Source of the DNA: Woeseiaceae bacterium
GTDB taxonomy: Bacteria > Pseudomonadota > Gammaproteobacteria > Steroidobacterales > Woeseiaceae
Length of the DNA stretch: 64,000 nt
NCBI GenBank assembly: GCA_028289545.1
Contig: JANQPG010000061.1
Coordinates: forward strand, 62,001 to 126,000
Direction: 5' to 3'
The notes beneath the pieces were generated by a model. It did no database searches, was not told where the DNA came from, and was given only the letters and a program-made list of their open reading frames with translations. Positions 16,077-25,544 of the stretch are shown piece after piece (the stretch's first letter is position 1; each line of letters begins with the position of its first letter). The position numbers and the translations under genes are program-made.

Positions 16077-16817
16077 TTGAATTACCTGATCCGCTATACG
16101 GTTCCGAACGCGTTCACCTCGCTGAGCCTGCTTCTCGGCATCGCCTCCATCGTTACCACTCAATCCGGAGATCTGATGCTGGCGGCGTGGATCATCGTCT
16201 GGTGTGGTCTGCTCGACGTCATGGACGGTCTCTCGGCGAGGCTACTCAAGGCGACGTCCGATTTTGGCGCCGAGTTCGATTCGATGGCCGACCTTGTGTC
16301 GTTTGGGGTTGCGCCCGCCATTCTGGTTCTGAACCTCGGCATTAGCGTCGCGGGCATCGAGCACGGCAGTAAACACTACTGGCTGCTTCTCGCCGCGGTC
16401 AGCACCTTTGCGCTTGCCGGCGCCATGCGCCTGGCACGCTTCAACCTGACCAGCGAAACGCCGGTCAAGGGCTGGTTCACGGGCGTGCCCATCACGGCGG
16501 CCGGCGGAGGCGTGACAGCTTCAATGGTGCTGGTCGTGCTGTCTTACCCTGATCTTGCCGCGAGCCTGCCGCTCAGCATTTATTTGCCCGTGCTCATGTT
16601 CGTGCTGGCGATCGCTATGGTATCGCGCGTCCGCTTCCCGAAGATGGCCATCCGCAAGAGCAAGCTGATCAACACGTTTCAGTTCGTCAACGCGGCGCTC
16701 GTGTATTACTGCGGAATTACCCGCAGCTACCCTGAGTATCTGTTTGGCGTCGGCCTGTTTTTGCTCGTGGCGGGCGTCATTGCCGGGAGAATAAGCCGCA
16801 CCGCGCAGCCCGGCTGA
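16077..16817 (+). CDS. pssA: CDP-diacylglycerol-serine O-phosphatidyltransferase
   Basis: A 246-residue inner-membrane enzyme that makes phosphatidylserine, the precursor of phosphatidylethanolamine, from CDP-diacylglycerol and serine. The CDP-alcohol phosphotransferase signature D-x2-DG-x2-AR-x8-G-x3-D-x3-D is complete (LLDVMDGLSAR...GAEFDSMAD, about residues 47-70). About seven hydrophobic segments are present, and the length fits the membrane-type (type II) PssA. The apparent start is a TTG at 16077 (NYLIRYTVPNAFTSL is the usual N-terminus); no ATG upstream gives a better protein. No psd gene lies next to it. A fragment of an interspersed repeat ends about 110 bases upstream. Confidence 0.93.
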   Translation: MNYLIRYTVPNAFTSLSLLLGIASIVTTQSGDLMLAAWIIVWCGLLDVMDGLSARLLKATSDFGAEFDSMADLVSFGVAPAILVLNLGISVAGIEHGSKHYWLLLAAVSTFALAGAMRLARFNLTSETPVKGWFTGVPITAAGGGVTASMVLVVLSYPDLAASLPLSIYLPVLMFVLAIAMVSRVRFPKMAIRKSKLINTFQFVNAALVYYCGITRSYPEYLFGVGLFLLVAGVIAGRISRTAQPG

Positions 16818-16878
16818 ACACCCTGCGTCGATTAAACGTGTCCCCGTTTTCTCGTCCAAATCCCCAGAAGGAGTCCTG

Positions 16879-19359
16879 ATGCGCCGAAGTTCAAGGATGA
16901 CCTGTTCGCTGACAACCTGTTCCTGGATGATTGTGGCGATGCTGCTCGGTGCGTGCGGTGGCGAAGCCCCGCAGGAATCCGCTGAAGCGGCCAGCGATGT
17001 AGCCGAATCGTCGCTCGAGCACATGCAGGGTTTTGTCGATCTCTACTGGGAGGAAGCCACCGGCAAGCTGTACATTGGTATCGAGCGTTTTGACGAATCG
17101 CTCCTGTATCAGTCTTCGCTCGCGCGCGGTGTCGGTTCAAACGATCTGGGTCTGGACCGGGGACAACTCGGCGATACACACATTGTGCGATTCCTGAGAA
17201 GCGGTTCACGTGTGCTGCTGATGGCTGACAACCTCGACTATCGCGCGTACAGCGACAACCCCGCGGAACAACAGGCTGTCGACGAGTCCTTCGCGCGCTC
17301 CGTGCTCTGGGGTTTTGACGTGGAAGACGAGCGCGACGGACAAGTGCTCGTCGACGGCACGGATTTTTTTGTGCGCGATGCTCACGGTCTGGGCAGCAAT
17401 CTTGCGGCCAACGGCGAGGGCAGTTACTCGGCGGATGCCTCGCGCAGCATGATATACCTGCCGCGTACCAGGACCTTTCCCGACAACAGCGAGATCGAAG
17501 CCGTCGTGACGCTGATCGGTGAACCCGAGGGTGAACATCTGCCGACGGTTGTGCCGGACCCGACGGCTGTGTCCGTGCACATGCACCACTCTTTTGTGCG
17601 CCTGCCCGACGACAACTACGAGCCGCTGCCGTACGACCCGCGAGCCGGTGTGATTGGCCTCACTTACGAAGACGGCGGGTTTTCAGATTACGCGACGGAA
17701 ATCGGCACGGAGCTGGACCGCAACTTCGGCATCCGCCACCGTCTCGAGAAGAAGACTCCCGATGCCGAGTTCAGCGAAGCGGTCGAGCCGATTGTGTACT
17801 ACCTGGACCCGGGTGCACCGGAGCCCGTGCGGTCGGCGTTGCTCGACGGAGCTCGCTGGTGGAATCAGGCGTTCGAAGCGGCCGGATACCGCGACGCGTT
17901 CCGTGTGGAAATGCTTCCCGACGGCGCGGATCCGCTGGACGTGCGCTACAACATGATCCAGTGGGTGCATCGCTCGACGCGCGGCTGGTCCTACGGCTAT
18001 TCGGTGATCGACCCACGCACGGGCGAGATCCTGAAAGGCCACGTATCGTTGGGTTCGCTGCGCGTGCGCCAGGACTACATGATTGCCGAAGGGTTGCTCG
18101 GCCCGTACGCTGAAGACGACGTGCCCGACGCGATGCTCGACATGTCGCTGGCGCGCATTCGCCAGCTGTCGGCGCATGAAATTGGCCACACGCTGGGTTT
18201 CGAGCACAACTTCGCGGCCAGCACTCAGGACCGTTCCTCCGTCATGGATTACCCGTTTCCGTTGATCACTTTCGATCCCGCGACGGGTGTTAGCCTCGAC
18301 AACGCCTACGACGACGGCATTGGCTCGTGGGACATTCGCACCGTGCTGTACGCCTACCAGGACTTTCCGGACGGCGCCGATCGCGACGCGGAGCGGCAGA
18401 AGATTCTCGCGGAGACCATCGACGCGGGCTTCAAGTACGTGGCTGACGTCGACGCGCGCGGCATCGGGACGGCCCATCCCGACGGCAATCTGTGGGACAA
18501 CGGCGACGACGCGATCATCGAACTCGAACACCTGCTGCGCGTCCGCGAGTACGCGCTGTCGCGGTTTTCCGAGCGCAACATACGGACAGGGCGACCGCTG
18601 GCCAGCATCGAGGAAGTGCTCGTGCCGATTTACCTGTTGCATCGCTTCCAGATCCAGGCTGTCGGCAAGCTCATCGGCGGCGTGTACTTCGACTACGCGC
18701 TCAAAGGCGACGGCCAGGAAACGCCGCTGCCTGTCGCGAGTGCCCGCCAGCGCCAGGCGATCGAGGCGCTCCTGGAGACGCTCGACCCGACCCTGCTGGC
18801 GCTGCCCGAGTCGATCGCAGAGAGCATACCGCCCCGACCGCCGGGCTATCCGGCAACGCGCGAGCTGTTCAGCGGGCATACGGGCGGCGTCTTCGATTCG
18901 CTGGCGCCCGCCGCGGCTTCGGCCGAGCTGACGCTCGAGGTGCTCCTGGACCCCGAGCGGGCCGCACGCATGAACCGCAACGGGTCGCCGTCGTTCGCCG
19001 AGTTGCTCGATCGTCTGATGGAGGTGACCTGGTACGCGGAACCCGGCGCGCGCGGGTTCCCGATCAAGCGGCAGACGAGCCTGCTGTTGCTCGACCACCT
19101 GCTCCGGTTGGCCGTCAGCACGGAGATTGATCCCGGCGTGGCCGCCATGGCGCTGGATACGCTTGTAAGCCTCGACGAGTCGCTCGCGGACACGGTGTCC
19201 GACAATCCCGAACGCCGCGCCTGGATGCGCCTGGCGAGGACGCGCATTGCTCGTGTGCTCGAGGACCCCGCCGCGGTCGAAACGCTGCCCGAGGTCGTCG
19301 TGCCGCCCGGCTCGCCGATTGGCAGCGGAGACGGCCTGCATCGGGTAAGCAGGCCCTAG
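16879..19359 (+). CDS. Zinc-dependent metalloprotease lipoprotein (DUF5117/DUF4953 type)
   Basis: An 826-residue protein with an N-terminal signal ending in LLGAC, so probably a lipoprotein facing the periplasm or surface. The extended metzincin-like motif HEIGHTLGFEHN lies at about residues 433-444, followed by the Met-turn candidate SVMDYPFP. Before it lies a beta-rich domain (about 40-300) that corresponds to the DUF5117/5118-type regions of this family. A clear AAGGAG ribosome-binding site precedes the ATG. Function is inferred to be extracellular or periplasmic protein degradation. It is separated by 3 bases from a sodium/solute symporter gene, which suggests peptide or amino-acid uptake coupled to proteolysis. 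Confidence 0.88.
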   Translation: MRRSSRMTCSLTTCSWMIVAMLLGACGGEAPQESAEAASDVAESSLEHMQGFVDLYWEEATGKLYIGIERFDESLLYQSSLARGVGSNDLGLDRGQLGDTHIVRFLRSGSRVLLMADNLDYRAYSDNPAEQQAVDESFARSVLWGFDVEDERDGQVLVDGTDFFVRDAHGLGSNLAANGEGSYSADASRSMIYLPRTRTFPDNSEIEAVVTLIGEPEGEHLPTVVPDPTAVSVHMHHSFVRLPDDNYEPLPYDPRAGVIGLTYEDGGFSDYATEIGTELDRNFGIRHRLEKKTPDAEFSEAVEPIVYYLDPGAPEPVRSALLDGARWWNQAFEAAGYRDAFRVEMLPDGADPLDVRYNMIQWVHRSTRGWSYGYSVIDPRTGEILKGHVSLGSLRVRQDYMIAEGLLGPYAEDDVPDAMLDMSLARIRQLSAHEIGHTLGFEHNFAASTQDRSSVMDYPFPLITFDPATGVSLDNAYDDGIGSWDIRTVLYAYQDFPDGADRDAERQKILAETIDAGFKYVADVDARGIGTAHPDGNLWDNGDDAIIELEHLLRVREYALSRFSERNIRTGRPLASIEEVLVPIYLLHRFQIQAVGKLIGGVYFDYALKGDGQETPLPVASARQRQAIEALLETLDPTLLALPESIAESIPPRPPGYPATRELFSGHTGGVFDSLAPAAASAELTLEVLLDPERAARMNRNGSPSFAELLDRLMEVTWYAEPGARGFPIKRQTSLLLLDHLLRLAVSTEIDPGVAAMALDTLVSLDESLADTVSDNPERRAWMRLARTRIARVLEDPAAVETLPEVVVPPGSPIGSGDGLHRVSRP

Positions 19360-19362
19360 CTT

Positions 19363-20811
19363 ATGCAGGTGACGCTCGCGGTACTGGGCGTCTATTTGCT
19401 GGTGCTGTTTGCGCTGGCCCTCTGGAGCCGGCGCGAGACCCGTTCACTGGCAGGGTTGTACCTTGCGGATCGAAAGCTGCCTTACTGGGTCGTTGCGTTC
19501 AGCACCAACGCCACGGGCCAAAGCGGCTGGCTGTTGCTCGGCATGACAGGTATGGCCTACGCCAGGGGTGTCCAGGTGCTGTGGATAGTGGCGGGTCAGA
19601 TGCTCGGCATCGTGCTCTCCTGGACCTTGGTTTCGCGCCGGCTGAAACGGCTTGCGGATCGCGAGGGCGCGATTACGGTTCCCGACGTGCTGGCAGCGCC
19701 TTTCGAGGACAAACAGCACCTCATCCGCGCCGTCACCGTCGCGATCATCCTGATCATGGTGACCACCTACGTCACGGCGCAGATGGTGGCGTCGGGCAAG
19801 GCGCTTTCCACGTTTGTCGGCATGGAGTACGGCCATGCCGTGCTCGCGAGTTCGGTAGTGATCGTCGCGTACACGTTTGTCGGCGGCTACAAGGCGGTCT
19901 CGTACACGGACGTGCTGCAGGGAGTGCTCATGCTGGCCGGCCTGATTGTCGTGCCGGCCGTAGCCATCCACGCTGCCGGCGGCGCGTCGGCCATGATTGA
20001 ATCCCTGCGTGCGCAGGACCCGAACCTGCTCGAGCCGCTCGGAGCCGGCGGCATAGACGGCTGGGTGGTTGCAATCAGCTTTGCGGCCATTGGCCTGCCG
20101 TATCTGGGCGTACCGCAGCTGCTCGTTCGCTACATGTCCGCGCGTGACGACCGCGAGCTCGTGAAGGCGAAGAGAGTCTCGGTCACCGTGCTGCTGGCGT
20201 TTACGCTCGGCGCCGTTCTGACCGGTCTGGCGGGCCGCGCACTGTTTCCGGGCCTCGATGACGCCGAGACCGTGTTTCCGCTCATGGCGACGGAGTTGTT
20301 CCCGGCGCTGATTACCGGCGTGCTCGTGGCCGTTGTGCTGTCGGCCATCATGTCGACCGTCGATTCGCTGTTGCTGCTGGCTTCCTCCGCCGTTGTTCGC
20401 GACGGTATGCAGCGCCTGCGCGGGAGTTCGCGCACGGACGCCGATCTTGCGCGCCTTGGCAAGCTGGCAACGGCGATGATTGGCCTCATTGGCATTGCCT
20501 TTGCGTTGCCCGAGGCGCAGTTCATTTTTGCGTTTGTGCTGTTTTCCTGGTCGGGTCTCGGCGCCGCTTTCGGCCCGGCGATCATCATGGTGCTATACGA
20601 CCCGAAGGTAACCGCAAGCGGGGTGCTGGCGGGTATCCTCGGAGGTTTTCTGACGAGTGTCGTGTGGGTCCTGCTGATCAAAGAGCACGCCCTGGGGATC
20701 TATGAAGCCATTCCCGGTTTTGTAATGGGTTTCATCCTGATCTACGTCGTCAGTCGCGTCGATACCGGCCGTCGCACGTCATCTGCCGTGCCCGGCGAGC
20801 GCAGCGCATGA
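19363..20811 (+). CDS. Sodium:solute symporter (PutP-like)
   Basis: A 482-residue inner-membrane transporter of the sodium/solute symporter family, about 13 hydrophobic helices. Family features include the N-terminal SLAGLYLADRKLPYWVVAFS segment, the FSTNATGQSGWLLLGMTG sodium-site region, VVIVAYTFVGGYKAVSYTDVLQG and SAIMSTVDSLLLLASSAVVRD. Overall it resembles the proline permease PutP, so proline or another amino acid is the likely substrate. It begins 3 bases after the stop of the metalloprotease gene, and the two are probably co-transcribed. Confidence 0.88.
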   Translation: MQVTLAVLGVYLLVLFALALWSRRETRSLAGLYLADRKLPYWVVAFSTNATGQSGWLLLGMTGMAYARGVQVLWIVAGQMLGIVLSWTLVSRRLKRLADREGAITVPDVLAAPFEDKQHLIRAVTVAIILIMVTTYVTAQMVASGKALSTFVGMEYGHAVLASSVVIVAYTFVGGYKAVSYTDVLQGVLMLAGLIVVPAVAIHAAGGASAMIESLRAQDPNLLEPLGAGGIDGWVVAISFAAIGLPYLGVPQLLVRYMSARDDRELVKAKRVSVTVLLAFTLGAVLTGLAGRALFPGLDDAETVFPLMATELFPALITGVLVAVVLSAIMSTVDSLLLLASSAVVRDGMQRLRGSSRTDADLARLGKLATAMIGLIGIAFALPEAQFIFAFVLFSWSGLGAAFGPAIIMVLYDPKVTASGVLAGILGGFLTSVVWVLLIKEHALGIYEAIPGFVMGFILIYVVSRVDTGRRTSSAVPGERSA

Positions 20812-20935
20812 CCAGGCGGCGCCGCCATAAGGGCCGTGCGCGAGCAGTTCGGCTGACTTTTTTTTGCGATCGTGTAACCAAATTGGCCAGCCGCCGCTAT
20901 AAGCGATGACACACGGCCTTTTTCCGGAGAACCTC

Positions 20936-21877
20936 ATGCAGCCTTTCTGGTCCGTTTTTCGCTTTCTCAAGCTTGCCATCGGCGTCGTGGCGCTCTTGCC
21001 CGCCGCTGCACTGGGCGGTATTTCATCCGACGAGTTTCCCGGCGACTCGAGCTGGTATTTCCACGCGGACCTTCAGGAAATGCGCAACGGCGACGGCGGG
21101 CGGGCCCTGCACGACTGGCTCGATCGGGAGGTTTTCGAAGACCTGCGCGACGAGCTGGGCATCGACCTGGCGCGCGAAGCACACCGTGTAACGGCGTTTT
21201 CCGGTGAAGAATCGGGTGTTGCGCTCGTGCTGGAAGGTCCGCTCGAGGAGCGCAGCAAGGACAAGATCCTGGCGCTGGCAAGTGACGCCCAGCAATTCGA
21301 AAGCCACCGCCACAAGGGCAGGGATTATCACTTTGTTCGCGGCGAGTTCGAATCGGAGTCCGGCAACATCGAGATCGACAATCTCGATGACGGCGCCTAC
21401 TTCAGTTTTGCGCTTGACGACAAGCTGCTGATGACGTCTACCGAAGAACAAATGCGCGAACTGCTCGAACAGAAAGGCCGAATTCGCGGCCAGCGCAGTC
21501 ACTCGAACGCCATCCTGGTGCTGAGCGCCGAGCGCAGCCTCGTGCAGGCGGGCGTTCAGACCGGCGAGCTGTCGACCGATGACGGCGACGGTTGGGATTC
21601 CAGTTTGCTCAGGAACGCGGAGCAGGTGGCGCTACTTGTGGCCGATGCACGCGGCATGCTGGCGATCGAAGCGCAGATGATTGCGGTCAGCCGTGAAAAG
21701 GCCGAGGCGCTGGGCAATATCGCTCGCGGCTTGCTTGCGCTGCAGGCATTCAGCGACGACATGGATCCGGAGCTTCGCGAAGTGCTGAACAACACGACCA
21801 TCGACGTCGAGGATTCGGTGCTGAAACTGACGCTCGCCCTGGATCCCGATGTGGTCATCGCCCAACTCGACGAGTAG
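20936..21877 (+). CDS. Exported protein of unknown function
   Basis: A 313-residue protein with a signal peptide (LKLAIGVVALLPAAALGG). ATG 20936 is chosen because it follows a GGAG ribosome-binding site at a good distance and gives a typical signal; ATG 20906 adds only 10 non-hydrophobic residues. The mature protein is acidic (DEFPGDSSWYFHADLQEMR near its start) with alternating helix and strand and no known catalytic motif. It lies 29 bases before an ECF sigma factor and its membrane-bound partner, so it may belong to the regulated or sensing part of that system. I do not recognise the family; similar proteins may be annotated as hypothetical. Confidence 0.6.
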   Translation: MQPFWSVFRFLKLAIGVVALLPAAALGGISSDEFPGDSSWYFHADLQEMRNGDGGRALHDWLDREVFEDLRDELGIDLAREAHRVTAFSGEESGVALVLEGPLEERSKDKILALASDAQQFESHRHKGRDYHFVRGEFESESGNIEIDNLDDGAYFSFALDDKLLMTSTEEQMRELLEQKGRIRGQRSHSNAILVLSAERSLVQAGVQTGELSTDDGDGWDSSLLRNAEQVALLVADARGMLAIEAQMIAVSREKAEALGNIARGLLALQAFSDDMDPELREVLNNTTIDVEDSVLKLTLALDPDVVIAQLDE

Positions 21878-21906
21878 CGGGCGAGACCCGCACCGGCGGT
21901 CGATTC

Positions 21907-22458
21907 GTGTTGCAGGAAACGGAGCTGATCGAGCGGGCGAAAGGCGGCTCGATCGGAGCTTTCACGAGGCTCGTGGAGGCTTATCGGGAGCGTCTGTTTC
22001 GCTTCCTGCTCACGCGCTGCCAGAGTCACGCGGATGCGGAAGACGCTCTGCAGGAGACCTTCGTCAACGCCTACCGCTATCTGTATTCCTACAGGGCGGA
22101 ATGGCGCTTCAGCACGTGGATCTATCGAATAGCGATTCGCAATGCTTCGAGTCAGCGCTCTCCAGAGGTCAGGGAGGCGCCGGAGCTTGCGGACGAGAGC
22201 AACGGACCGCTCGAAGCCTGCATCGGCGAGCAGTCGCGGCGCAATATCTGGCTGGCCGCAAAACGTGTCCTGAACGAAGATACTTATGCCGCCATGTGGT
22301 TGCGGTACGTCGAGGACATGAGCATCAACGACATTGCCGTTGCGCTGGAGCGCACGGAGAGTTGGGCGAAGGTCAATTTGCTGCGTGGACGCAAGGCGCT
22401 CGCCGCGGAGATCACAAGGGTCGACGCAGCCCATCCGGAGGACATTGCCTGTGGATAG
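21907..22458 (+). CDS. RNA polymerase sigma factor, ECF type
   Basis: A 183-residue extracytoplasmic-function sigma factor. Region 2 (about residues 20-85) has the pattern DAEDALQETFVNAYRYLYSY...WRFSTWIYRIAIRNA, which contacts the -10 element and core polymerase. Region 4 (about 115-165) contains the helix-turn-helix MSINDIAVALERTESWAKVNLLRGRKAL. The start codon is GTG. Its last 8 bases overlap the next gene, which encodes a protein with one membrane helix, the usual arrangement for a sigma factor with its anti-sigma partner. Confidence 0.92.
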   Translation: MLQETELIERAKGGSIGAFTRLVEAYRERLFRFLLTRCQSHADAEDALQETFVNAYRYLYSYRAEWRFSTWIYRIAIRNASSQRSPEVREAPELADESNGPLEACIGEQSRRNIWLAAKRVLNEDTYAAMWLRYVEDMSINDIAVALERTESWAKVNLLRGRKALAAEITRVDAAHPEDIACG

Positions 22459-22849
22459 TTTTGAGGAACGCCTGAAACGCGATGCGGCGGCTGTCCGCGC
22501 CGACGTGTCGCCCGAGCTGGAAAGCCGCCTGCAGGCGTCCCTGGAGGGTGTTGCGGCTGCGAAACCCAGAGCGCGGAGCAACCGTCCAGCATGGTTCTGG
22601 CTGGCAAGCAGCCTGACCGGCACGGCAGCTGCGCTGACGGTGATTGCGCTCCTCAACCAGGAGGAGCCCGCGGCGCCGCCGGCCAGCATTGCGGCACAGC
22701 CGTTGCTTAGCGTGCCGAATCTCAACGTGCGCCCCGCCGTGCTGGGGCCGCTCGAGGACGAACTCGACAAGCTCAAAAGCGACCTCGAAAAGGCCGAGCG
22801 CGTCGTGCGTGACGATGTGGAGACACTGCTGGGCGAAGTGCCGCGCTGA
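22451..22849 (+). CDS. Probable anti-sigma factor (single-pass membrane protein)
   Basis: A 132-residue protein starting at GTG 22451, overlapping the sigma gene stop. The N-terminal 45 residues are charged and helical (SFEERLKRDAAAVRADVSPELESRL), followed by one transmembrane helix (about 48-68, FWLASSLTGTAAALTVIALL) and a periplasmic tail ending in a coiled-coil-like DELDKLKSDLEKAERVV. It has no HxxxCxxC zinc motif, so it is not a ZAS-type anti-sigma. The function is inferred from gene order and topology. Confidence 0.65.
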   Translation: MDSFEERLKRDAAAVRADVSPELESRLQASLEGVAAAKPRARSNRPAWFWLASSLTGTAAALTVIALLNQEEPAAPPASIAAQPLLSVPNLNVRPAVLGPLEDELDKLKSDLEKAERVVRDDVETLLGEVPR

Positions 22850-22897
22850 TCTCCTGGTGGGCTATGATGTCCGGGTTTTTGCCTGCCCGGAAATTCT

Positions 22898-24127
22898 ATG
22901 CAAAGCCTTTTGAGCCTGGTCGGCGCCGCCAGCATTCTGATCATTGCACTGGTGTTGTCGGAGAACCGTCGCGCCATCAACCGCCGCACGGTGGCGGTGG
23001 CCTTCGCGCTGCAGGTACTGATTGCGGCGCTGGTGCTCTACGTCCCGCAGGGCGGGGCCATGCTGGATGCCGTCGTGCGCTCGTTCCAGCACGTCATCAA
23101 CTACGGCAACGCAGGCATCGAATTCCTGTTCGGTCCGCAACTTGTGCCGTCGCTGGGCATTACCGTCGCCTTTAATGTGCTGCCCGTGATCATTTTCTTC
23201 GCGGCGCTGATGTCGCTCCTGTATTACCTGAAGATCATGCCGGTCTTCGTCGGCGCCGTGGGCGGATTGCTGCGCAGGCTGCTGGGCACCAGCGAGGTCG
23301 AGTCCATTTCGGCGGCGTCGAATATCTTTGTGGGCCATACCGATGCGCCGCTGGTTGTCCGACCCTACCTGGCGCGCATGACCCGTTCGGAGCTGTTTGC
23401 GGTCATGACCGGCGGCTGCGCAACAATTGCCGGCGGCGTCATGATGGCCTACGCGACGATGGGCGTGGAGCTCAAATACCTGATTACGGCGAGCTTCATG
23501 GCGGCGCCCGGCGGCCTGCTGATGGCCAAGATCCTGATCCCCGAAACCGATGTGCCCGTTGGCGTCGAGGAGAGCAACCGGGCAGCGGAGGAGGACCGGC
23601 CGGTCAACGTGTTCGAGGCGATCGGCAACGGTGCAATGACGGGTCTGAACGTGGCCGTCAGCGTCGGCGCGATGCTGATCGCTTTTGTCGCTCTGATCTA
23701 CATGCTCAACGGCATACTGGGTTGGTTCGGGGGCGTGTTCGGTTTCGAGTCGCTGACCTTGCAGTGGCTTCTGGGCAAATTGTTTGCGCCCATTGCGTTC
23801 CTGCTTGGCGTCCCCTGGTCCGAGGCGGGCATTGCGGGCAGCCTGATCGGGCAGAAGCTGGTGATCAACGAGTTCTTCGCCTATCTGGCCTTCATGGACG
23901 TGCAGGCGGAGCTGTCGCCGTATACACAGCTGGTCGTGACCTTTGCGCTCTGTGGCTTTTCCAACCTGGCGTCGATTGCGATCCTGCTCGGTGGCCTGGG
24001 CGCCGTCATACCGGAGCGGCGGAAGGACATAGCGAGACTTGGTCTAAAGGCGGTCATCGGGGGTACACTGGTCAACCTGATGAACGCCGCCCTGGCGGGA
24101 CTGTTCTTTTCGCTGGGTGCGGTTTGA
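22898..24127 (+). CDS. nupC: Concentrative nucleoside transporter, NupC/CNT family (copy 1)
   Basis: A 409-residue inner-membrane symporter that imports nucleosides with protons or sodium. It has the CNT layout of about eight hydrophobic helices plus re-entrant hairpins. The base-binding loop reads [13 protein letters not shown] at 146-158, where the usual sequence is GQTEAPL: Gln is replaced by His and Glu by Asp. The ribose-binding motifs LVINEFFAYL and ALCGFSNLASIA are intact. It lies 48 bases after the sigma/anti-sigma pair and 15 bases before deoB, so it should work with nucleoside catabolism. A second, more canonical paralogue is at 31810. Confidence 0.92.
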   Translation: MQSLLSLVGAASILIIALVLSENRRAINRRTVAVAFALQVLIAALVLYVPQGGAMLDAVVRSFQHVINYGNAGIEFLFGPQLVPSLGITVAFNVLPVIIFFAALMSLLYYLKIMPVFVGAVGGLLRRLLGTSEVESISAASNIFVGHTDAPLVVRPYLARMTRSELFAVMTGGCATIAGGVMMAYATMGVELKYLITASFMAAPGGLLMAKILIPETDVPVGVEESNRAAEEDRPVNVFEAIGNGAMTGLNVAVSVGAMLIAFVALIYMLNGILGWFGGVFGFESLTLQWLLGKLFAPIAFLLGVPWSEAGIAGSLIGQKLVINEFFAYLAFMDVQAELSPYTQLVVTFALCGFSNLASIAILLGGLGAVIPERRKDIARLGLKAVIGGTLVNLMNAALAGLFFSLGAV

Positions 24128-24142
24128 GTAGGAGCTTGGAGA

Positions 24143-25354
24143 GTGAAGCGGGCCATTATTCTGGTACTGGATTCCTTCGGCATTGGCGCTAGCCGGGACG
24201 CTGAGCGTTTCGGCGACGTGGGCGCAAATACCCTGGGAAGCATTGCGCGGGTCTGCGCGGACAGCGAACGCGGGCCGCTGAAGCTGCCGAACCTGGCGCG
24301 GTTGGGCCTGTTCGAGGCGCATCGCGAATCCAGCGGAGAGTACGCCGCGGGCGCCGGTCCGGTCGAGCACCTGACGGGCGCCTACGGTTTCGCCGAGGAG
24401 CTGTCGAGCGGCAAGGACACGCCGAGCGGGCACTGGGAAATTGCGGGTGTGCCCGTGCTGTTCGACTGGGGCTACTTTACGGAACTCGAGAACACTTTCC
24501 CGCCGGAGCTGCTCGATCGCCTGATCGAACGTGCGGGATTACCCGGCGTGCTCGGCAATTGCCATGCGTCGGGCACGACGATTATTCGCGAACTCGGCGA
24601 AGAACACGTCCGCACGGGAAAACCGATCGTCTACACGTCCGCCGACAGCGTGTTCCAGATTGCGGCACACGAAGAAAGCTTTGGCCTCGAGCGCCTGTAC
24701 GAGCTCTGCGACATTGCCCGCGAACTCGTCGACGACTACCGGATCGGTCGGGTCATTGCGCGCCCGTTTACGGGTGACGACGCCGACAGCTACGTGCGCA
24801 CCGGCAACCGCCGCGACCTGACGACGCCGCCGCATGCGCCGACCGTGCTCGACAAGCTTGCCGCCAGCGGCGGTGAGGTCATCAGTATCGGCAAGATTGC
24901 CGATATTTATGCACATCAAGGTATTACGCAGAAGGTCAAGGCGACCGGCAACGCCGCGTTGTTCGACGCCACGCTCGATGCGCTGGACACGGCGCCGGAC
25001 AACAGCATCGTGTTCACAAATTTTGTCGACTTCGACATGCTCTACGGACATCGCCGCGACGTCGAAGGTTACGCGACGGCACTCGAATACTTCGACAAAA
25101 GGCTGCCGGAGCTCGAGGCGCAACTGCAGCCGGGCGATCTGCTCGTGCTGACGGCCGATCACGGCTGCGACCCAACCTGGCAGGGTTCGGATCACACGCG
25201 GGAGCACATTCCGGTGATTGTGGCCGGAACGCCCGTGACGCCGGGGTCACTGGGCAGGCGTGAGAGTTTTGCCGACATTGGCCAGACCCTGGCGGCGTAT
25301 TTTGGGCTTACGCCAATGGACTACGGCACGAGCTTCCTCGACGCCGCCGCGTAA
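24143..25354 (+). CDS. deoB: Phosphopentomutase
   Basis: A 403-residue cytosolic enzyme that interconverts (deoxy)ribose-1-phosphate and (deoxy)ribose-5-phosphate, linking phosphorolysis of nucleosides to deoC and the pentose phosphate pathway. Alkaline-phosphatase-fold metal motifs are present: LVLDSFGIG near the N-terminus, the [10 protein letters not shown] loop (about 92-101, with the phosphorylated Thr), and [21 protein letters not shown] (about 333-353). The length matches E. coli DeoB (407). The start is GTG with a GGAGA ribosome-binding site just before. It directly follows a NupC transporter. The run of nucleoside genes is then interrupted by a low-GC gene at 25545. Confidence 0.95.
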   Translation: MKRAIILVLDSFGIGASRDAERFGDVGANTLGSIARVCADSERGPLKLPNLARLGLFEAHRESSGEYAAGAGPVEHLTGAYGFAEELSSGKDTPSGHWEIAGVPVLFDWGYFTELENTFPPELLDRLIERAGLPGVLGNCHASGTTIIRELGEEHVRTGKPIVYTSADSVFQIAAHEESFGLERLYELCDIARELVDDYRIGRVIARPFTGDDADSYVRTGNRRDLTTPPHAPTVLDKLAASGGEVISIGKIADIYAHQGITQKVKATGNAALFDATLDALDTAPDNSIVFTNFVDFDMLYGHRRDVEGYATALEYFDKRLPELEAQLQPGDLLVLTADHGCDPTWQGSDHTREHIPVIVAGTPVTPGSLGRRESFADIGQTLAAYFGLTPMDYGTSFLDAAA

Positions 25355-25544
25355 ATCCCCGCGCTTCGAACCCGTCGTCGAAGCAATCGTCGCTCTTGCT
25401 GAGCAGCTGCCGGCGCTGTCAGGGCATGTCGCTGGCTCGCGTCGGCACGTTTGATCGATCTAGCAGAAATGCTGCAGCGAAGAGCACCGATCGCTTGTTT
25501 TTCCAACACAACTTTATTCTGCTTTATAGAGCAGCACGAGCCGT

